Part shown: positions 7,988 through 16,942 of the stretch, one piece after another | How the letters are laid out: each line of letters opens with the position of its first letter | Position numbering within the stretch: the first letter of the stretch is position 1 | Assembly: GCA_937885075.1 (NCBI GenBank) | Contig: CAKZYZ010000361.1 | Coordinates: 1 to 43,368, forward strand | Reading direction: 5' to 3' | Length of the DNA: 43,368 nt | DNA from: an uncultured bacterium | GTDB taxonomy: Bacteria > Auribacterota > Erginobacteria > Erginobacterales > Erginobacteraceae | Position numbers and translations under genes: made by a program | Notes under the pieces: generated by a model | What the model was told of the DNA's origin: nothing | The model's database searches: none | What the model saw: only the letters and a program-made list of their open reading frames with translations

Positions 7988-8033
7988 ATTTGTGTACACT
8001 TCTTGCTCGTACGAGCAAGAAGTGTACACAAAT
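7988..8033. repeat. perfect 46-bp palindrome
   Basis: Arms 7988-8010 and 8011-8033 are exact complements with no loop; the centre reads CTCGT|ACGAG. No T-run follows. Loopless palindromes of this length are unstable, so its survival is notable. The outer part contains TGTGTACACTTCTTG. Function unknown; possibilities are a strong operator, a cruciform or a mobile-element relic. Confidence 0.9.
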
Positions 8034-8332
8034 AAGGTGAAGTTGTATACGCTGCCAATGATTGGAGATGTTGCAGATCTTCATGCTTGGTCAATGACAG
8101 AGGGGGTTACAGAATCCAAATCTACCCTGATGAAACGATAGACACGCACAAGTAAAATGGGTTTACTGAATGCTTCCCTCATATGAATGTTAAACTTTTT
8201 CTCAATTCCATCGTTTATATATTATTATAGATAAAAATATGAGATTAAGATGGTAGAATTATTTGTGGTGTTGCAGCAATCTAATTATAATAATAATTTT
8301 TCAACACTAATTTATTCCAAAGGAAGAAATTA

Positions 8333-10468
8333 ATGAATTATTACCGAATGGCTATCCGGAACCTTATAATCTGCTTTCCCCTTCTGTTTCTTCAATCAAT
8401 ACAAGCGGAGACGAATATCGGACTGATTCAGGATGAACCATCCGCTTTTGAGGGCTATACACTCTTCGCGCCGATATCTTACACCACCACCTATCTAGTC
8501 AACAATGACGGGAACCTGGTCAATTCCTGGCCGAGCAGCTACCAGCCGGGGAATGTCGTCTATCTTCTCGAAGACGGCCTCCTCCTCCGAACCGGAACAA
8601 TCGGCAATCCGATCTTTTCTGCCGGCGGCGCCGGGGGAAAGATACAGAAGATAGCCTGGGATGGCGGCCTGGAGTGGGATTATACTTACTCAAATACAGA
8701 GCATCTCCAGCATCATGACGTTGAAATTCTTCCCAACGGAAATATCCTCATGATAGTCTGGGAATACAAAACAAAGCTCGAGGCTATCCAGGCCGGACGG
8801 GACCCCGCCCTCATTAACGCGGAAAAACTCTGGCCGGATACCGTGATCGAAGTCGAACCATCCGGTCTGACCGGAGGGAATATTGTCTGGGAATGGCATC
8901 TCTGGGACCACCTGATCCAGGACTATGACCCGGCCCGGAATTCCTACGGAGTGGTGGCCGATAACCCTCAACTGGTAGATATCAATTATACCGGCAACCC
9001 GGGATCGGGGCCGGCCGACTGGACCCACGTCAACTCTATCGACTACAACGAAGATTTCGACCAGATCCTGCTCAGTGTCCACGAGTTCGATGAGATCTGG
9101 GTGATCGATCACAGTACCACCACCACCGAATCCGCTTCCCATTCCGGCGGGAACAGCGGCCGGGGCGGTGACATCCTCTACCGGTGGGGGAACCCCCAAA
9201 CCTATGATAGCGGTGACGCGAGCGATCAGAAATTCTTCGGGCAGCATGACGCCCAGTGGATCGAGAGCAGTATGCCGGGAGAAGGGAATATCATGGTATT
9301 CAATAACGGGGACTCCCGGCCCGGAAATTATTCATCGGTTGAAGAGATCGAACCCCCGATCGATGAATTCGGGACCTACTACCTGGCCCCCGGCTCCGCC
9401 TACGGGCCGGTGTCGCAAACCTGGATCTATACCGCCGATAATCCTTCCGACTTTTATTCCAGCCATATCTCCGGCGCCCATCGTCTGGAAGACGGCCACA
9501 CCATGATCTGTGAGGGAGAGACCGGGCGCTTGTTCGAGATCGATACCAATGAAGATATCGTCTGGCAGTATGTCAACCCGGTAGATATCCAGGGTCCTCA
9601 CCGCCAGGGTACCGATGATCTCAATAATAATCAGGTCTTCCGCTGTTACCGATACGGACCGGATTATCCCGGTCTGGCCGGGAAAGATCTAACACCCGGA
9701 GGGCCGATTGAACTTCCCGAGCCGCGTTCTCTTATCAGTGGAGGAGATTATAACGGTGACGGGACCCGTGATCCCGCCGTCTTTCGTCCGTCCACGGGAC
9801 TGTGGGCGGTGAGGGGAATCACCCGGGTTTATTTCGGGACCGAGGGAGACGTTCCGGTCTGCGGGGATTACCGCGGCGACGGGACCGACCGGATCGGGAT
9901 ATTCCGGCCCGGTGCCGGACTCTGGGCCATCCGCGGTCTGACCCGGATCTATTTCGGGAGGCCGGACGATACCGCCGTCCCCGGAGATTATAACGGTGAT
10001 GGCTCCTGTGCTCTCGGGATATTCCGGGATATCAGCGGGCTCTGGGCTCTGCGAGGAATCACCCGCGCCTACTTTGGAGGATTGGGAGATAGTCCGGTCC
10101 CGCAAGACTTTGACGGCGATTCGACAACGGAGATCTCCATCTTCCGGGATGATAACGGCCTCTGGGCAATCCGTGAACTGAGCCGGATTTACTTCGGAAC
10201 CGGGGGTGATAACCCGCTTGCCGGAGATTATGACGGGGATGGTACCGCCGAGACGGCTATCTTCCGTCCGGATTCCGGGCTATGGGCGTTCCGGGGACTG
10301 ACGAGAGCATATTTCGGCCAGGCAACCGACTGGGTGGCACCGGCCGATTATGACGGCGATACTGCCGATGATATCGGGATCTTCCGGGATTCATCGGGGC
10401 TGTGGGCGGCCCGCGGGATTACCCGTCTTTATTACGGAGGAGAAGAAGATCAGCCGGCAACCCGATGA
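8333..10468 (+). CDS. secreted arylsulfotransferase-like protein with VCBS-type repeats
   Basis: The 711-residue protein starts with a signal peptide (about 1-25, hydrophobic core LIICFPLLFL). Residues about 35-450 look like an arylsulfotransferase-type (ASST) beta-propeller: histidine motifs LQHHDVEILPNG, DWTHVNSIDYN, GQHDAQW and GAHRLEDGHT, followed by GETGRLFEID. Known ASST enzymes transfer sulfate between phenols by a histidine intermediate. From about 468 there are six repeats of about 41 residues with Ca-binding-like DxDGDG loops, each containing GLWA.RG.TR.YFG. The start follows AAAGGAAGAAATTA. The repeats match the pseudogene at 3772-4137. It is probably exported and surface-attached; enzymatic activity is inferred only. 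Confidence 0.75.
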   Translation: MNYYRMAIRNLIICFPLLFLQSIQAETNIGLIQDEPSAFEGYTLFAPISYTTTYLVNNDGNLVNSWPSSYQPGNVVYLLEDGLLLRTGTIGNPIFSAGGAGGKIQKIAWDGGLEWDYTYSNTEHLQHHDVEILPNGNILMIVWEYKTKLEAIQAGRDPALINAEKLWPDTVIEVEPSGLTGGNIVWEWHLWDHLIQDYDPARNSYGVVADNPQLVDINYTGNPGSGPADWTHVNSIDYNEDFDQILLSVHEFDEIWVIDHSTTTTESASHSGGNSGRGGDILYRWGNPQTYDSGDASDQKFFGQHDAQWIESSMPGEGNIMVFNNGDSRPGNYSSVEEIEPPIDEFGTYYLAPGSAYGPVSQTWIYTADNPSDFYSSHISGAHRLEDGHTMICEGETGRLFEIDTNEDIVWQYVNPVDIQGPHRQGTDDLNNNQVFRCYRYGPDYPGLAGKDLTPGGPIELPEPRSLISGGDYNGDGTRDPAVFRPSTGLWAVRGITRVYFGTEGDVPVCGDYRGDGTDRIGIFRPGAGLWAIRGLTRIYFGRPDDTAVPGDYNGDGSCALGIFRDISGLWALRGITRAYFGGLGDSPVPQDFDGDSTTEISIFRDDNGLWAIRELSRIYFGTGGDNPLAGDYDGDGTAETAIFRPDSGLWAFRGLTRAYFGQATDWVAPADYDGDTADDIGIFRDSSGLWAARGITRLYYGGEEDQPATR

Positions 10469-10547
10469 CTTAAATATTCGGCAAACCCGTATATACGGAT
10501 TGTGGGAGGAAAATCTTGCCACTATAATCGCGGTTGGAAGCCGTGCC

Positions 10548-10629
10548 CGCTGAATGACCGTGATCCGGAACTTCTTCATCCCCTGCCAATAGTTCACAGA
10601 CGGGGAAGATCGAGGAAGCCTGACAGTTC
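10548..10629 (-). pseudogene. relic of an mfd N-terminal segment
   Basis: The segment aligns by eye to mfd around 7360-7460. On the minus strand one frame reads ELSGFLDLP (mfd: ELKGFLDLP). After a deletion of about 14 bases another frame reads FPVCELLAGDEE (mfd: FPACELLSGAEE). It is therefore a frameshifted, diverged fragment of an mfd copy, not a functional gene. Flanking sequence shows no further clear similarity. Confidence 0.6.
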
Positions 10630-10730
10630 ACTATATTTCAAAGTGACCCTTTCTGCGCCGGGACGTTTTCATTCATTTTATCTCTGCTCCATCTTATTCT
10701 CAGGGGGAGAGGCAGCGACTCTGTCCCCGA

Positions 10731-11558
10731 TCAGACTTCTCCATATACCACTTTGTTCGCCCTCAAGGCCTTTAATGAAAATATCAGTGAGATCAAGTAT
10801 AAAAAAGTAGTTAGTAAACCAGGAATCCATAATCCGCCTAAAAGTACTATGCCTAACGGTGCAAATACATTCGCGCCATAAAGGGCTATAAAAAGCCAGG
10901 GTGATATTCGATTGATCCATTTATTTACTTTCATGAGTTCATAAATGGTCAGAATAGTAAAAGAGGTTAAAAACCAACCCGCGTAATTCTGTGCAGGGAT
11001 GTCATAATAAGGGCCACTATGAAACCATTCCCAAACTGGTAGTAAGTGAGACAATGCTGGATCTAAGATTAAATCAATGTTTAAAATTAGTAAGACGCCA
11101 GTAAACATTCTGATCCATCTCTGTTTTTCTCCAGCAAAAATTAGCGCTGAAATTCCATAGGATGACAGAGAAATACAAAACCAGCTGATCGGGATGGAAA
11201 TTGGAACCAGATTAAACCATTTGGGCCCAAGTAATGCGGAAAATTTATAGTCCCCGAATGGAAAGCCTGTCACTGTACCACAAACCTCAATCCCGAGCGT
11301 TGTGAGGTAGACTAAGAAAAAGACAAGTAGCCACTTTTTCCCTACTCTCAAACTAAGTGCTACGATAAGTATTCCAAATGACAACCATATCTGACCTTGC
11401 GCCCCTATTATAATTGACAAGTATAGAATTAGATCAATTTCTGTGTTTGATAAGGAGGGAAAATGATAACCGGAATGAATACCAATTGTCGCGTAACCAA
11501 TATGGGCAAATAAGGTGAATACGAAAAGACCAATGATTAATATCCTGACATACTTCAT
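10731..11558 (-). CDS. carotenoid biosynthesis (CruF/DUF422-like) membrane protein
   Basis: A 275-residue polytopic membrane protein with about seven or eight hydrophobic segments. The region EVCGTVTGFPFGDYKF and the later DPALSHLLPVWEWFHSGPYY resemble the DUF422 family. Known DUF422 members include CruF and the bisanhydrobacterioruberin hydratase, which add water to carotenoid end groups. No other carotenoid gene is nearby, so the substrate is open. AGGAAG lies nine bases before the ATG. Codon use is more AT-rich than in neighbours (Ile ATT, many TTT), hinting at recent acquisition. Confidence 0.65.
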   Translation of the reverse strand: MKYVRILIIGLFVFTLFAHIGYATIGIHSGYHFPSLSNTEIDLILYLSIIIGAQGQIWLSFGILIVALSLRVGKKWLLVFFLVYLTTLGIEVCGTVTGFPFGDYKFSALLGPKWFNLVPISIPISWFCISLSSYGISALIFAGEKQRWIRMFTGVLLILNIDLILDPALSHLLPVWEWFHSGPYYDIPAQNYAGWFLTSFTILTIYELMKVNKWINRISPWLFIALYGANVFAPLGIVLLGGLWIPGLLTTFLYLISLIFSLKALRANKVVYGEV

Positions 11559-11730
11559 AAATTACTACTTCCTGGATTTCAAATAGAACATATAAGTAAA
11601 GTTATAATTAGTATACTTAAATAAGCTGCGCCGGATAGGAGATTTTCAGGAAAGGAAAAGGGGGGAAGGTATGGATAGGATACGAGGCAATCCTTGATCA
11701 TCAAAGATAACCGGGTTGGATAAAATATAA

Positions 11731-13680
11731 CTATTCGGACTGCGAAGCGGTCTGAATAATCCAGTTTAGAAGGCCACCCTGAAGGAGGATGCTTCTCTCC
11801 CGGTCGGTGACAGAGAGGTCGAGCTGATATTCCCGGTCGTGAGCCGTATCATACGCTGTGACCGAAGAGCCATTCTTAACTTCCCGGCGGAGAGCGGGGA
11901 AATCCAGCTTGAGCCCCGATTCAAGATTATCTCCCGATTCTTCTTCCCGGAAAGTCAGGGGGATAATGCCAAAGTTGATCAGGTTCGATTTATGGATCCG
12001 GGCGAAGGATCGGGCGATAACCACCCGTACTCCAAGAAACCGGGGAGCGAGAGCGGCGTGTTCACGGGAAGACCCCTGCCCGTAATTATCACCGCCGACA
12101 ATTACCCCCCCTACCCCGGACTCCCGCCCCCGATCCGCCCGATCGACAAAACCGGGATCGATAGCGGTATAAACAAACCGAGAGATCTTCTCAATATTTG
12201 ACCGATAAGGAAGAATCTTAGCTCCGGCAGGCATTATATCATCAGTGGTAATATTATCTCCCACCCGGAGCCAGACTTCCGCGGAAATAGATTCGGTGAG
12301 CTCTTCCCCCCGGGGGATTGATGAGATGTTCGGACCTTTGACAACCGATATCTTATCCGGTTCAGTGGAAGGCGCCATGATCATGGAATCATCGACCATG
12401 AATTGCAGGGGGATAAAGGCCTCCGGTGCCGAGCCCAGATCGCGGGGATCGGTTATCTTGCCGGTAAACGCGGCGGCGGCGGCGGTCTCGGGAGAGACCA
12501 GGTAGATCCCGGCATCGGCGGTGCCGCTCCGTCCTTTGAAATTCCGATTGTAGGTCCGGAGACTTACCGCTCCGGACGAAGGGGATTGTCCCATCCCGAT
12601 ACAGGGCCCGCAGGCGGTCTCCAGAACCCGGGCACCGGCCGCGATCAGGTCTGCCAGAGCTCCGTTCTCCGCCAGCATGGTCAGCACCTGGCGGGAACCA
12701 GGCGAGAGGACCAGACTCACCTCGTGATTGACGGTCTTACCCCGGAGGATTGCCGCCACCCTCATCAAGTCCCGGAGTGATGAGTTGGTACAGCTTCCGA
12801 TACAGACCTGGTCGACTTTCTTTCCGGCCAACTCCCGCACCGGTCTGATCCGATCCGGAGAATCAGGACAGGCAATCAACGGCTCCAGGGTGGAGAGATC
12901 GATCGTCAATTCATCTGCGTAAAGAGCGTCGGAATCAGCACACAGTTCCCGGAAATGATCCTCCCTCTGCTGAAGTGCCAGGAAAGCCCGGGTCTCAACA
13001 TCTGAGGGGAATATCGAGGTGGTAGCGCCGGTCTCGGCACCCATATTGGTGATTGTCGCCCTCTCAGGGACAGTCAGCGAGGCAACTCCATCCCCGAAAT
13101 ATTCCAGAATCTTCCCAACTCCTCCTTTTACCGAGATCAGGGAGAGGAGATGGAGAATCACATCTTTGGCGCTCACCCAGGGGGGAAGGCTGCCGGTGAG
13201 ATGGATACCCAGGATATCGGGCATCCGAAGATGAAAGGGGTTCCCGGCCAGGGAAGAAGCGATATCCAACCCCCCTACCCCGATCGCCAGCATCCCCAGG
13301 CCGCCGCCGGTCGGGGTATGACTGTCGGAGCCGAGCAGGGTCTCACCGGGACGGCCGAACCGCTCCAGGTGAACCTGATGACAGATACCGTTTCCGGGCT
13401 TGGAGAAATATATTCCGTACTTAGACGCGAAAGACTGGAGGAAGCGGTGGTCATCGGCATTCTCAAACCCGGCCTGGAGAGTATTATGATCGACATAGCT
13501 GACCGAGAGATCGGTCTTGATCCGGGGTATCCCCAGAGCCTCGAACTCAAGATAGGCCAGCGTACCGGTGGCATCCTGGGTCAGGGTCTGATCAACCCTG
13601 ATCGCGATCTCTTCTCCAGAAATCATCTTTCCGGAGACAAGATGGCTCTGAATTATTTTTTCTGCAACGGTCAAACCCAT
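11731..13680 (-). CDS. acn: aconitate hydratase
   Basis: Aconitase interconverts citrate and isocitrate in the TCA cycle. The 649-residue chain fits the single-chain type with the swivel domain at the C-terminus. [4Fe-4S] ligands are visible as the cysteine in CIGSCTNSS (about 295) and the CxxC in TACGPCIGMG (about 356-359). Substrate loops GSDSHTPTGGGLG and NRNFKGRSG (with the typical arginine) and the C-terminal GGDNYGQGSSREHAA swivel motif are all present, so it should be active. It is monocistronic here. No other TCA genes are adjacent. A related isopropylmalate or homoaconitase role is less likely given length and motifs. Confidence 0.92.
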   Translation of the reverse strand: MGLTVAEKIIQSHLVSGKMISGEEIAIRVDQTLTQDATGTLAYLEFEALGIPRIKTDLSVSYVDHNTLQAGFENADDHRFLQSFASKYGIYFSKPGNGICHQVHLERFGRPGETLLGSDSHTPTGGGLGMLAIGVGGLDIASSLAGNPFHLRMPDILGIHLTGSLPPWVSAKDVILHLLSLISVKGGVGKILEYFGDGVASLTVPERATITNMGAETGATTSIFPSDVETRAFLALQQREDHFRELCADSDALYADELTIDLSTLEPLIACPDSPDRIRPVRELAGKKVDQVCIGSCTNSSLRDLMRVAAILRGKTVNHEVSLVLSPGSRQVLTMLAENGALADLIAAGARVLETACGPCIGMGQSPSSGAVSLRTYNRNFKGRSGTADAGIYLVSPETAAAAAFTGKITDPRDLGSAPEAFIPLQFMVDDSMIMAPSTEPDKISVVKGPNISSIPRGEELTESISAEVWLRVGDNITTDDIMPAGAKILPYRSNIEKISRFVYTAIDPGFVDRADRGRESGVGGVIVGGDNYGQGSSREHAALAPRFLGVRVVIARSFARIHKSNLINFGIIPLTFREEESGDNLESGLKLDFPALRREVKNGSSVTAYDTAHDREYQLDLSVTDRERSILLQGGLLNWIIQTASQSE

Positions 13681-13734
13681 TATCTGTCACGTCCTGATTT
13701 AACTATGTCACTTTCCCTGACAAAAACTCCATCT

Positions 13735-13850
13735 CCCCCCTACCTCTCCCCCTTTTTTGTCCACGGATTGCACAGATTACTCTGATTGTTTCGCCTCGGC
13801 TTGGCGGCTTTGCTGTCCACTAATTACACTAATTCACACTAATTGTTTCG
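13735..13850. repeat. dispersed repeat family C, copy 1
   Basis: It begins with the C-rich leader CCCCCCTACCTCTCCCCC, continues GTCCACGGATTGCACAGAT and ends CACTAATTGTTTCGCC. Nearly the same sequence occurs at 38627-38740, and a diverged copy at 37678-37790. Confidence 0.85.
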
Positions 13851-13910
13851 CCCCGCATCTTGTATCCTGTATCCCCGCATCTGACTTTGATCGTTGAAAG
13901 TTGAGCGCAC

Positions 13911-13940
13911 TGCCCGCCGTAGCCATGGCGAAGGCTGGTT
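13911..13940 (+). repeat. dispersed 30-bp repeat family D, copy 1
   Basis: The sequence around GCCGTAGCCATGGCGAAGG matches the reverse complement of 37880-37909 at 27 of 30 positions. It sits just past the stop of the aminotransferase gene. Confidence 0.75.
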
Positions 13941-13946
13941 CGGCGT

Positions 13947-15110
13947 TCAGTTTTTCCTAACGAACTCCGCAAGCCGGTCCAGGCCCTTATTCAGGTTCTC
14001 GATCGAATCCGCGTAGGACATCCGGATATTACCATCCGCGCCGAAAGCTATCCCGGGGACAACCGCTATCCGGGCCTGGTCCAGAAGATTGGCAGCCAGT
14101 TCCAGCGAAGGCTTTCCCAGAGCGGATATATTGGGGAAGGCGTAAAAAGCTCCCTTCGGCATAGTGCAGCTGATCCCTTCGATCCGATTCAGACGCTCAA
14201 TCATCAGGACTCTCCTCTCCTCAAAAGCCCGGCGCATCTCTTCCACGCAGCTCTGATCACCGGTCAAAGCCTCCAGGGCGGCATACTGGGAGGGAGTAGC
14301 GGGGCCGGAGGTGCTGTGGGACTGAAAACTGCTGATCGCCTGGGCCACATTTTCCGGTGCCGCCATGTAACCAATCCTCCAGCCGGTCATCGCGTATGAT
14401 TTCGATACCCCGTTGATGACAATGGTACGATCCTGAATATCCCGGCTCAATGATGCGATACTTATAGCTTCAAAACCGTCATAGACCAGCTTCTCATAGA
14501 TCTCATCACTTATCAGATAAAAATCGTTCTCTACGGCCAGTCCGGCAAGAAACTCCAGGTCATCACGGCTGTAACCGCTCCCGGATGGGTTAGCAGGGCT
14601 GGAGACGATCATCGCCCGGGTCCGGGGGGTGATCAGCGAGACCAGCCGGTCCCGATCAATCGGGAATCCGTCTTCTTCCACACTATCGAGAAAGACCGGT
14701 TCCGCGCCGGCTAACCGCACCTGTTCGGGATAGGTAACCCAGTAGGGAGAAGGTATAATTACTTCATCCCCTTCCCGGCAGATGGCCTGAAAGACATTAT
14801 AAAGAGAGTGCTTGGCCCCGCAGGATATAATTATCGATGAGGCTGGATAGTCGAGATTGTTGTCGCGCTGAAACTTTTCCCGCACCGCTGCGATCAGCTC
14901 CGGCATCCCTTTGGCCGGAGTATATCGGGTCTTGCCGCGATCGATTGCGTCCCGGGCGGCGGCACAGATATGGGCCGGAGTATCAAAATCCGGTTCTCCG
15001 GCCGCGAAACTTATAATATCAATCCCTTCTTTCTTTAACGCTTTAGCTTTACCGGTAATCTCCAGGGTCAAAGAAGGGCTGATCTGACTTAATCGTGGGG
15101 ATATATTCAT
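13947..15110 (-). CDS. aspC: aspartate aminotransferase (class I, PLP-dependent)
   Basis: A 387-residue fold-type I aminotransferase. It shows FAAGEPDFDTP near the N-terminus, the Y-TPAKGMPEL stretch, the PLP-phosphate region around GAKHSLYN, SPANPSGSGYS, SDEIYEKL, and the Schiff-base Lys237 in VSKSYAMTGWRIGY. The C-terminal arginine that binds the alpha-carboxylate lies in GNIRMSYA. It transfers an amino group from aspartate to 2-oxoglutarate; prephenate or other substrates are possible in this subgroup. It overlaps the upstream NDK-like gene by four bases (ATGA), so the two are one operon. Confidence 0.9.
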   Translation of the reverse strand: MNISPRLSQISPSLTLEITGKAKALKKEGIDIISFAAGEPDFDTPAHICAAARDAIDRGKTRYTPAKGMPELIAAVREKFQRDNNLDYPASSIIISCGAKHSLYNVFQAICREGDEVIIPSPYWVTYPEQVRLAGAEPVFLDSVEEDGFPIDRDRLVSLITPRTRAMIVSSPANPSGSGYSRDDLEFLAGLAVENDFYLISDEIYEKLVYDGFEAISIASLSRDIQDRTIVINGVSKSYAMTGWRIGYMAAPENVAQAISSFQSHSTSGPATPSQYAALEALTGDQSCVEEMRRAFEERRVLMIERLNRIEGISCTMPKGAFYAFPNISALGKPSLELAANLLDQARIAVVPGIAFGADGNIRMSYADSIENLNKGLDRLAEFVRKN

Positions 15111-16282
15111 TTTTTATAAAACCTATTTATTATTGTTTTTAAGTCATTATCTTCCATCTTTAATATTTTCATCTCTCGGGTAACATTCCGTCCGGAATCT
15201 GAAGCGTGGGCAACATTTTTACTGATGCTGTGAGCATAGATCCGCCGAATAGTCGCCCATTCCGCTTTGTCAGGGTCGGTTGCCCCGAGAACCCCTCTGA
15301 TCCGGGAGATAGCCCGGTCCCCCTGGTAGATCAGGGCCAGGCATTTTTCCGTCCCGGGAGCACGAAGTGCCCGTACTCCCGTAACTTCATCGGGATCAAT
15401 GCCGGTCATGGTCTTGATAATGCCATTGAACTCCTGGCGGCCCTTCAAATTCTTTAACTGGTCGGCCAGGTTGTCATAATCAGAATCCTGGATTGAGAAG
15501 TCGAGGATATCCGGCAGAGCTTTCTTCAACTGCTCGACCAACCGGGGTTTCAGCCTCTCCGGCAATGCCCGGGCAACCGGACCATAAAACTCCTGAGCCT
15601 GTTCAACGCTCATATGAACAATCTTCGCCCCGATGATTCTCAAACCTGTCCGGGAGATGATATCGATTACATTCCCGGCCAGACTCGACTGCCCCTTAAA
15701 ATTCTCCGGCTTCATCATAACCAGAGTTTTTTCCGGGCAGGAAGTGCCGGGATATTGACAGGAATCAAGGAGAATCCCCCCGTCCCGATCGGAATACCGG
15801 GCCCAGAGCTTAAGGGTCGCCTCAGCTTCTGACACTTCGGGAATAATAAATACCGCTGGCTCAAAATATGTAACCTCTCCCCGGTCGTTCTTGATATAAT
15901 CCCCGTAGGTATCACGCACAGTCTCACCGAAGATAGAGTCCTTATGGATATGCCCGACAACCTGACGGCGTAACATCCGGATAACGTTCTCGCCCTTGAA
16001 TAGAAGCATCATTACCCGTGGTCTATCTTTCGCTCCTCTGGCTGAGACCCAATTATTAAGCATGTAGGAATGAATCTCCTCCCGGACCATCTTTGACTCT
16101 CTGTCACCTTTAACAGGGATAAGCCGACAATACTTCTCCACTAACTCCCGGCTGGGAGTAAACATCCGGGCCGCCACAAGTTCTCCCGAGCAGAGAGAAA
16201 GCAGACGGGCGATTACTCCTCCGGTCCGTGATTTTTCAATTGTGTATGGGTTAATCCATACCGCCGCAAGTTCAACCGACAT
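15107..16282 (-). CDS. nucleoside-diphosphate-kinase-like protein with duplicated NDK domain
   Basis: The protein has two NDK-like halves. The first starts VELAAVWINPYTIEKSR and resembles the NDK N-terminal strand and helix, but its active-site segment (ETVRDTYGDY) lacks the catalytic histidine. The second starts about residue 180 (TLVMMKPENFKGQSS), carries a long helical insert, and ends with GVLGATDPDKAEWATIRRIY and NVAHASDSGRN, which retains the His of the NDK active site. Ordinary NDK is about 140 residues, so this is a fusion or expansion. I chose the ATG at 16282: GGGAG sits eight bases upstream, and the extra 13 residues of the longer frame are unlike the family. It forms an operon with the aminotransferase. 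Confidence 0.75.
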   Translation of the reverse strand: MSVELAAVWINPYTIEKSRTGGVIARLLSLCSGELVAARMFTPSRELVEKYCRLIPVKGDRESKMVREEIHSYMLNNWVSARGAKDRPRVMMLLFKGENVIRMLRRQVVGHIHKDSIFGETVRDTYGDYIKNDRGEVTYFEPAVFIIPEVSEAEATLKLWARYSDRDGGILLDSCQYPGTSCPEKTLVMMKPENFKGQSSLAGNVIDIISRTGLRIIGAKIVHMSVEQAQEFYGPVARALPERLKPRLVEQLKKALPDILDFSIQDSDYDNLADQLKNLKGRQEFNGIIKTMTGIDPDEVTGVRALRAPGTEKCLALIYQGDRAISRIRGVLGATDPDKAEWATIRRIYAHSISKNVAHASDSGRNVTREMKILKMEDNDLKTIINRFYKK

Positions 16283-16310
16283 AAAATAGCTCCCTTCGGT
16301 CGCTATTTTA
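16280..16310 (-). promoter_or_regulatory. hairpin that places the Shine-Dalgarno in its loop
   Basis: On the minus strand TAAAATAGC (16302-16310) pairs perfectly with GCTATTTTA (16282-16290). The loop GACCGAAGGGA holds most of the ribosome-binding site, and the last paired base is the A of the ATG start codon. It could modulate translation of the NDK-like gene, or be a coincidence of a short AT-rich stem. Confidence 0.4.
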
Positions 16311-16412
16311 GTTTCGAACAACGACCATTATTAATCTGTTAAGGCTATAGCATAAAAAGTATTAACAATAACATTTACATCTTTATTCCGAATTGATCAA
16401 CTCTGAATAATC

Positions 16413-16444
16413 AGCAAGCAGGATAGTTTCCTATCCTGCTTGCT
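16413..16444. repeat. 14-bp inverted repeat
   Basis: AGCAAGCAGGATAG and its exact complement flank the tetraloop TTTC. There is no T-run on either strand. It lies between the NDK-like gene and the DUF5679 gene. Confidence 0.75.
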
Positions 16445-16579
16445 TGATAGTTTCTCTATATTCACCGGGCATAAATCAAGATAACGATAAACCCCGGCAA
16501 AAACCTTTCGCCCCATTACGGGAAAAAAGTGGACCTTTCCTGAGGAGAAAAGGGGATCCGAAATAACAGAATACCGGAT

Positions 16580-16723
16580 CTATGCTTTTCCCAGGATTCT
16601 GAACATCCCGGTTCCGCATACCGGACAGGTGCCTTTCATGGCTTTCCGGCCGTTCTTCATGATAACTTCATTCCCGTCTTTAATCTCTCTCTTGGCCTTA
16701 CACTTAACACAATAACCTTCCAT
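16580..16723 (-). CDS. DUF5679-type zinc-ribbon miniprotein, 47 aa
   Basis: The protein starts MEGYCVKCKAKREI and continues with VIMKNGRKAMKGTCPVCGTGM. Two CxxC pairs (Cys5/Cys8 and Cys33/Cys36) would bind one zinc. It resembles the DUF5679 family, short proteins similar to a single topoisomerase I zinc ribbon, with no established function. AGGAGG lies six bases before the ATG, a strong start. A hairpin (16739-16765) directly precedes that Shine-Dalgarno. The gene stands alone. Confidence 0.85.
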   Translation of the reverse strand: MEGYCVKCKAKREIKDGNEVIMKNGRKAMKGTCPVCGTGMFRILGKA

Positions 16724-16738
16724 ATTCTTCCTCCTTTT

Positions 16739-16765
16739 TTAATTAGCGCCGGTGGCGTTAATTAA
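16739..16765. repeat. GCGCC-type hairpin, copy 1
   Basis: TTAATTAGCGCC and GGCGTTAATTAA flank GGT, pairing except for one G-U. A similar unit lies at 23318-23342, also right upstream of a minus-strand start. Confidence 0.7.
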
Positions 16766-16942
16766 GTTTAGTTCTATAAAAACAACACTGGTAAAAATTC
16801 AAATCTTATACAAAGATTAAATCTAAAACCCGAGCTATCTTCGTTATACTACCAGAGAACCGGTTTTGATCAATATATTTTTTGCGCCGTAAAAAATATA
16901 ATATAAGTTGCTTACCAAAGTGTTAATAATCATACTACTGGT

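Larger units (their letters stand above)
7660..8332. other. repeat-rich intergenic region
   Basis: It holds a dispersed repeat (7673-7787), a small hairpin with CGGGATCCCGAAG and CGGGACCCG (about 7809-7835), and a perfect 46-bp palindrome (7988-8033). A possible 41-residue ORF starting MKITETVTSKVHFA (7862-7987, no proper Shine-Dalgarno) ends exactly where the palindrome begins. I see no recognisable gene. Confidence 0.5.

Noticed and set aside
7899-8141. 80-codon frame across the 46-bp palindrome
   Set aside because: Part of it is just the palindrome translated; there is no ribosome-binding site and no similarity to a known protein.
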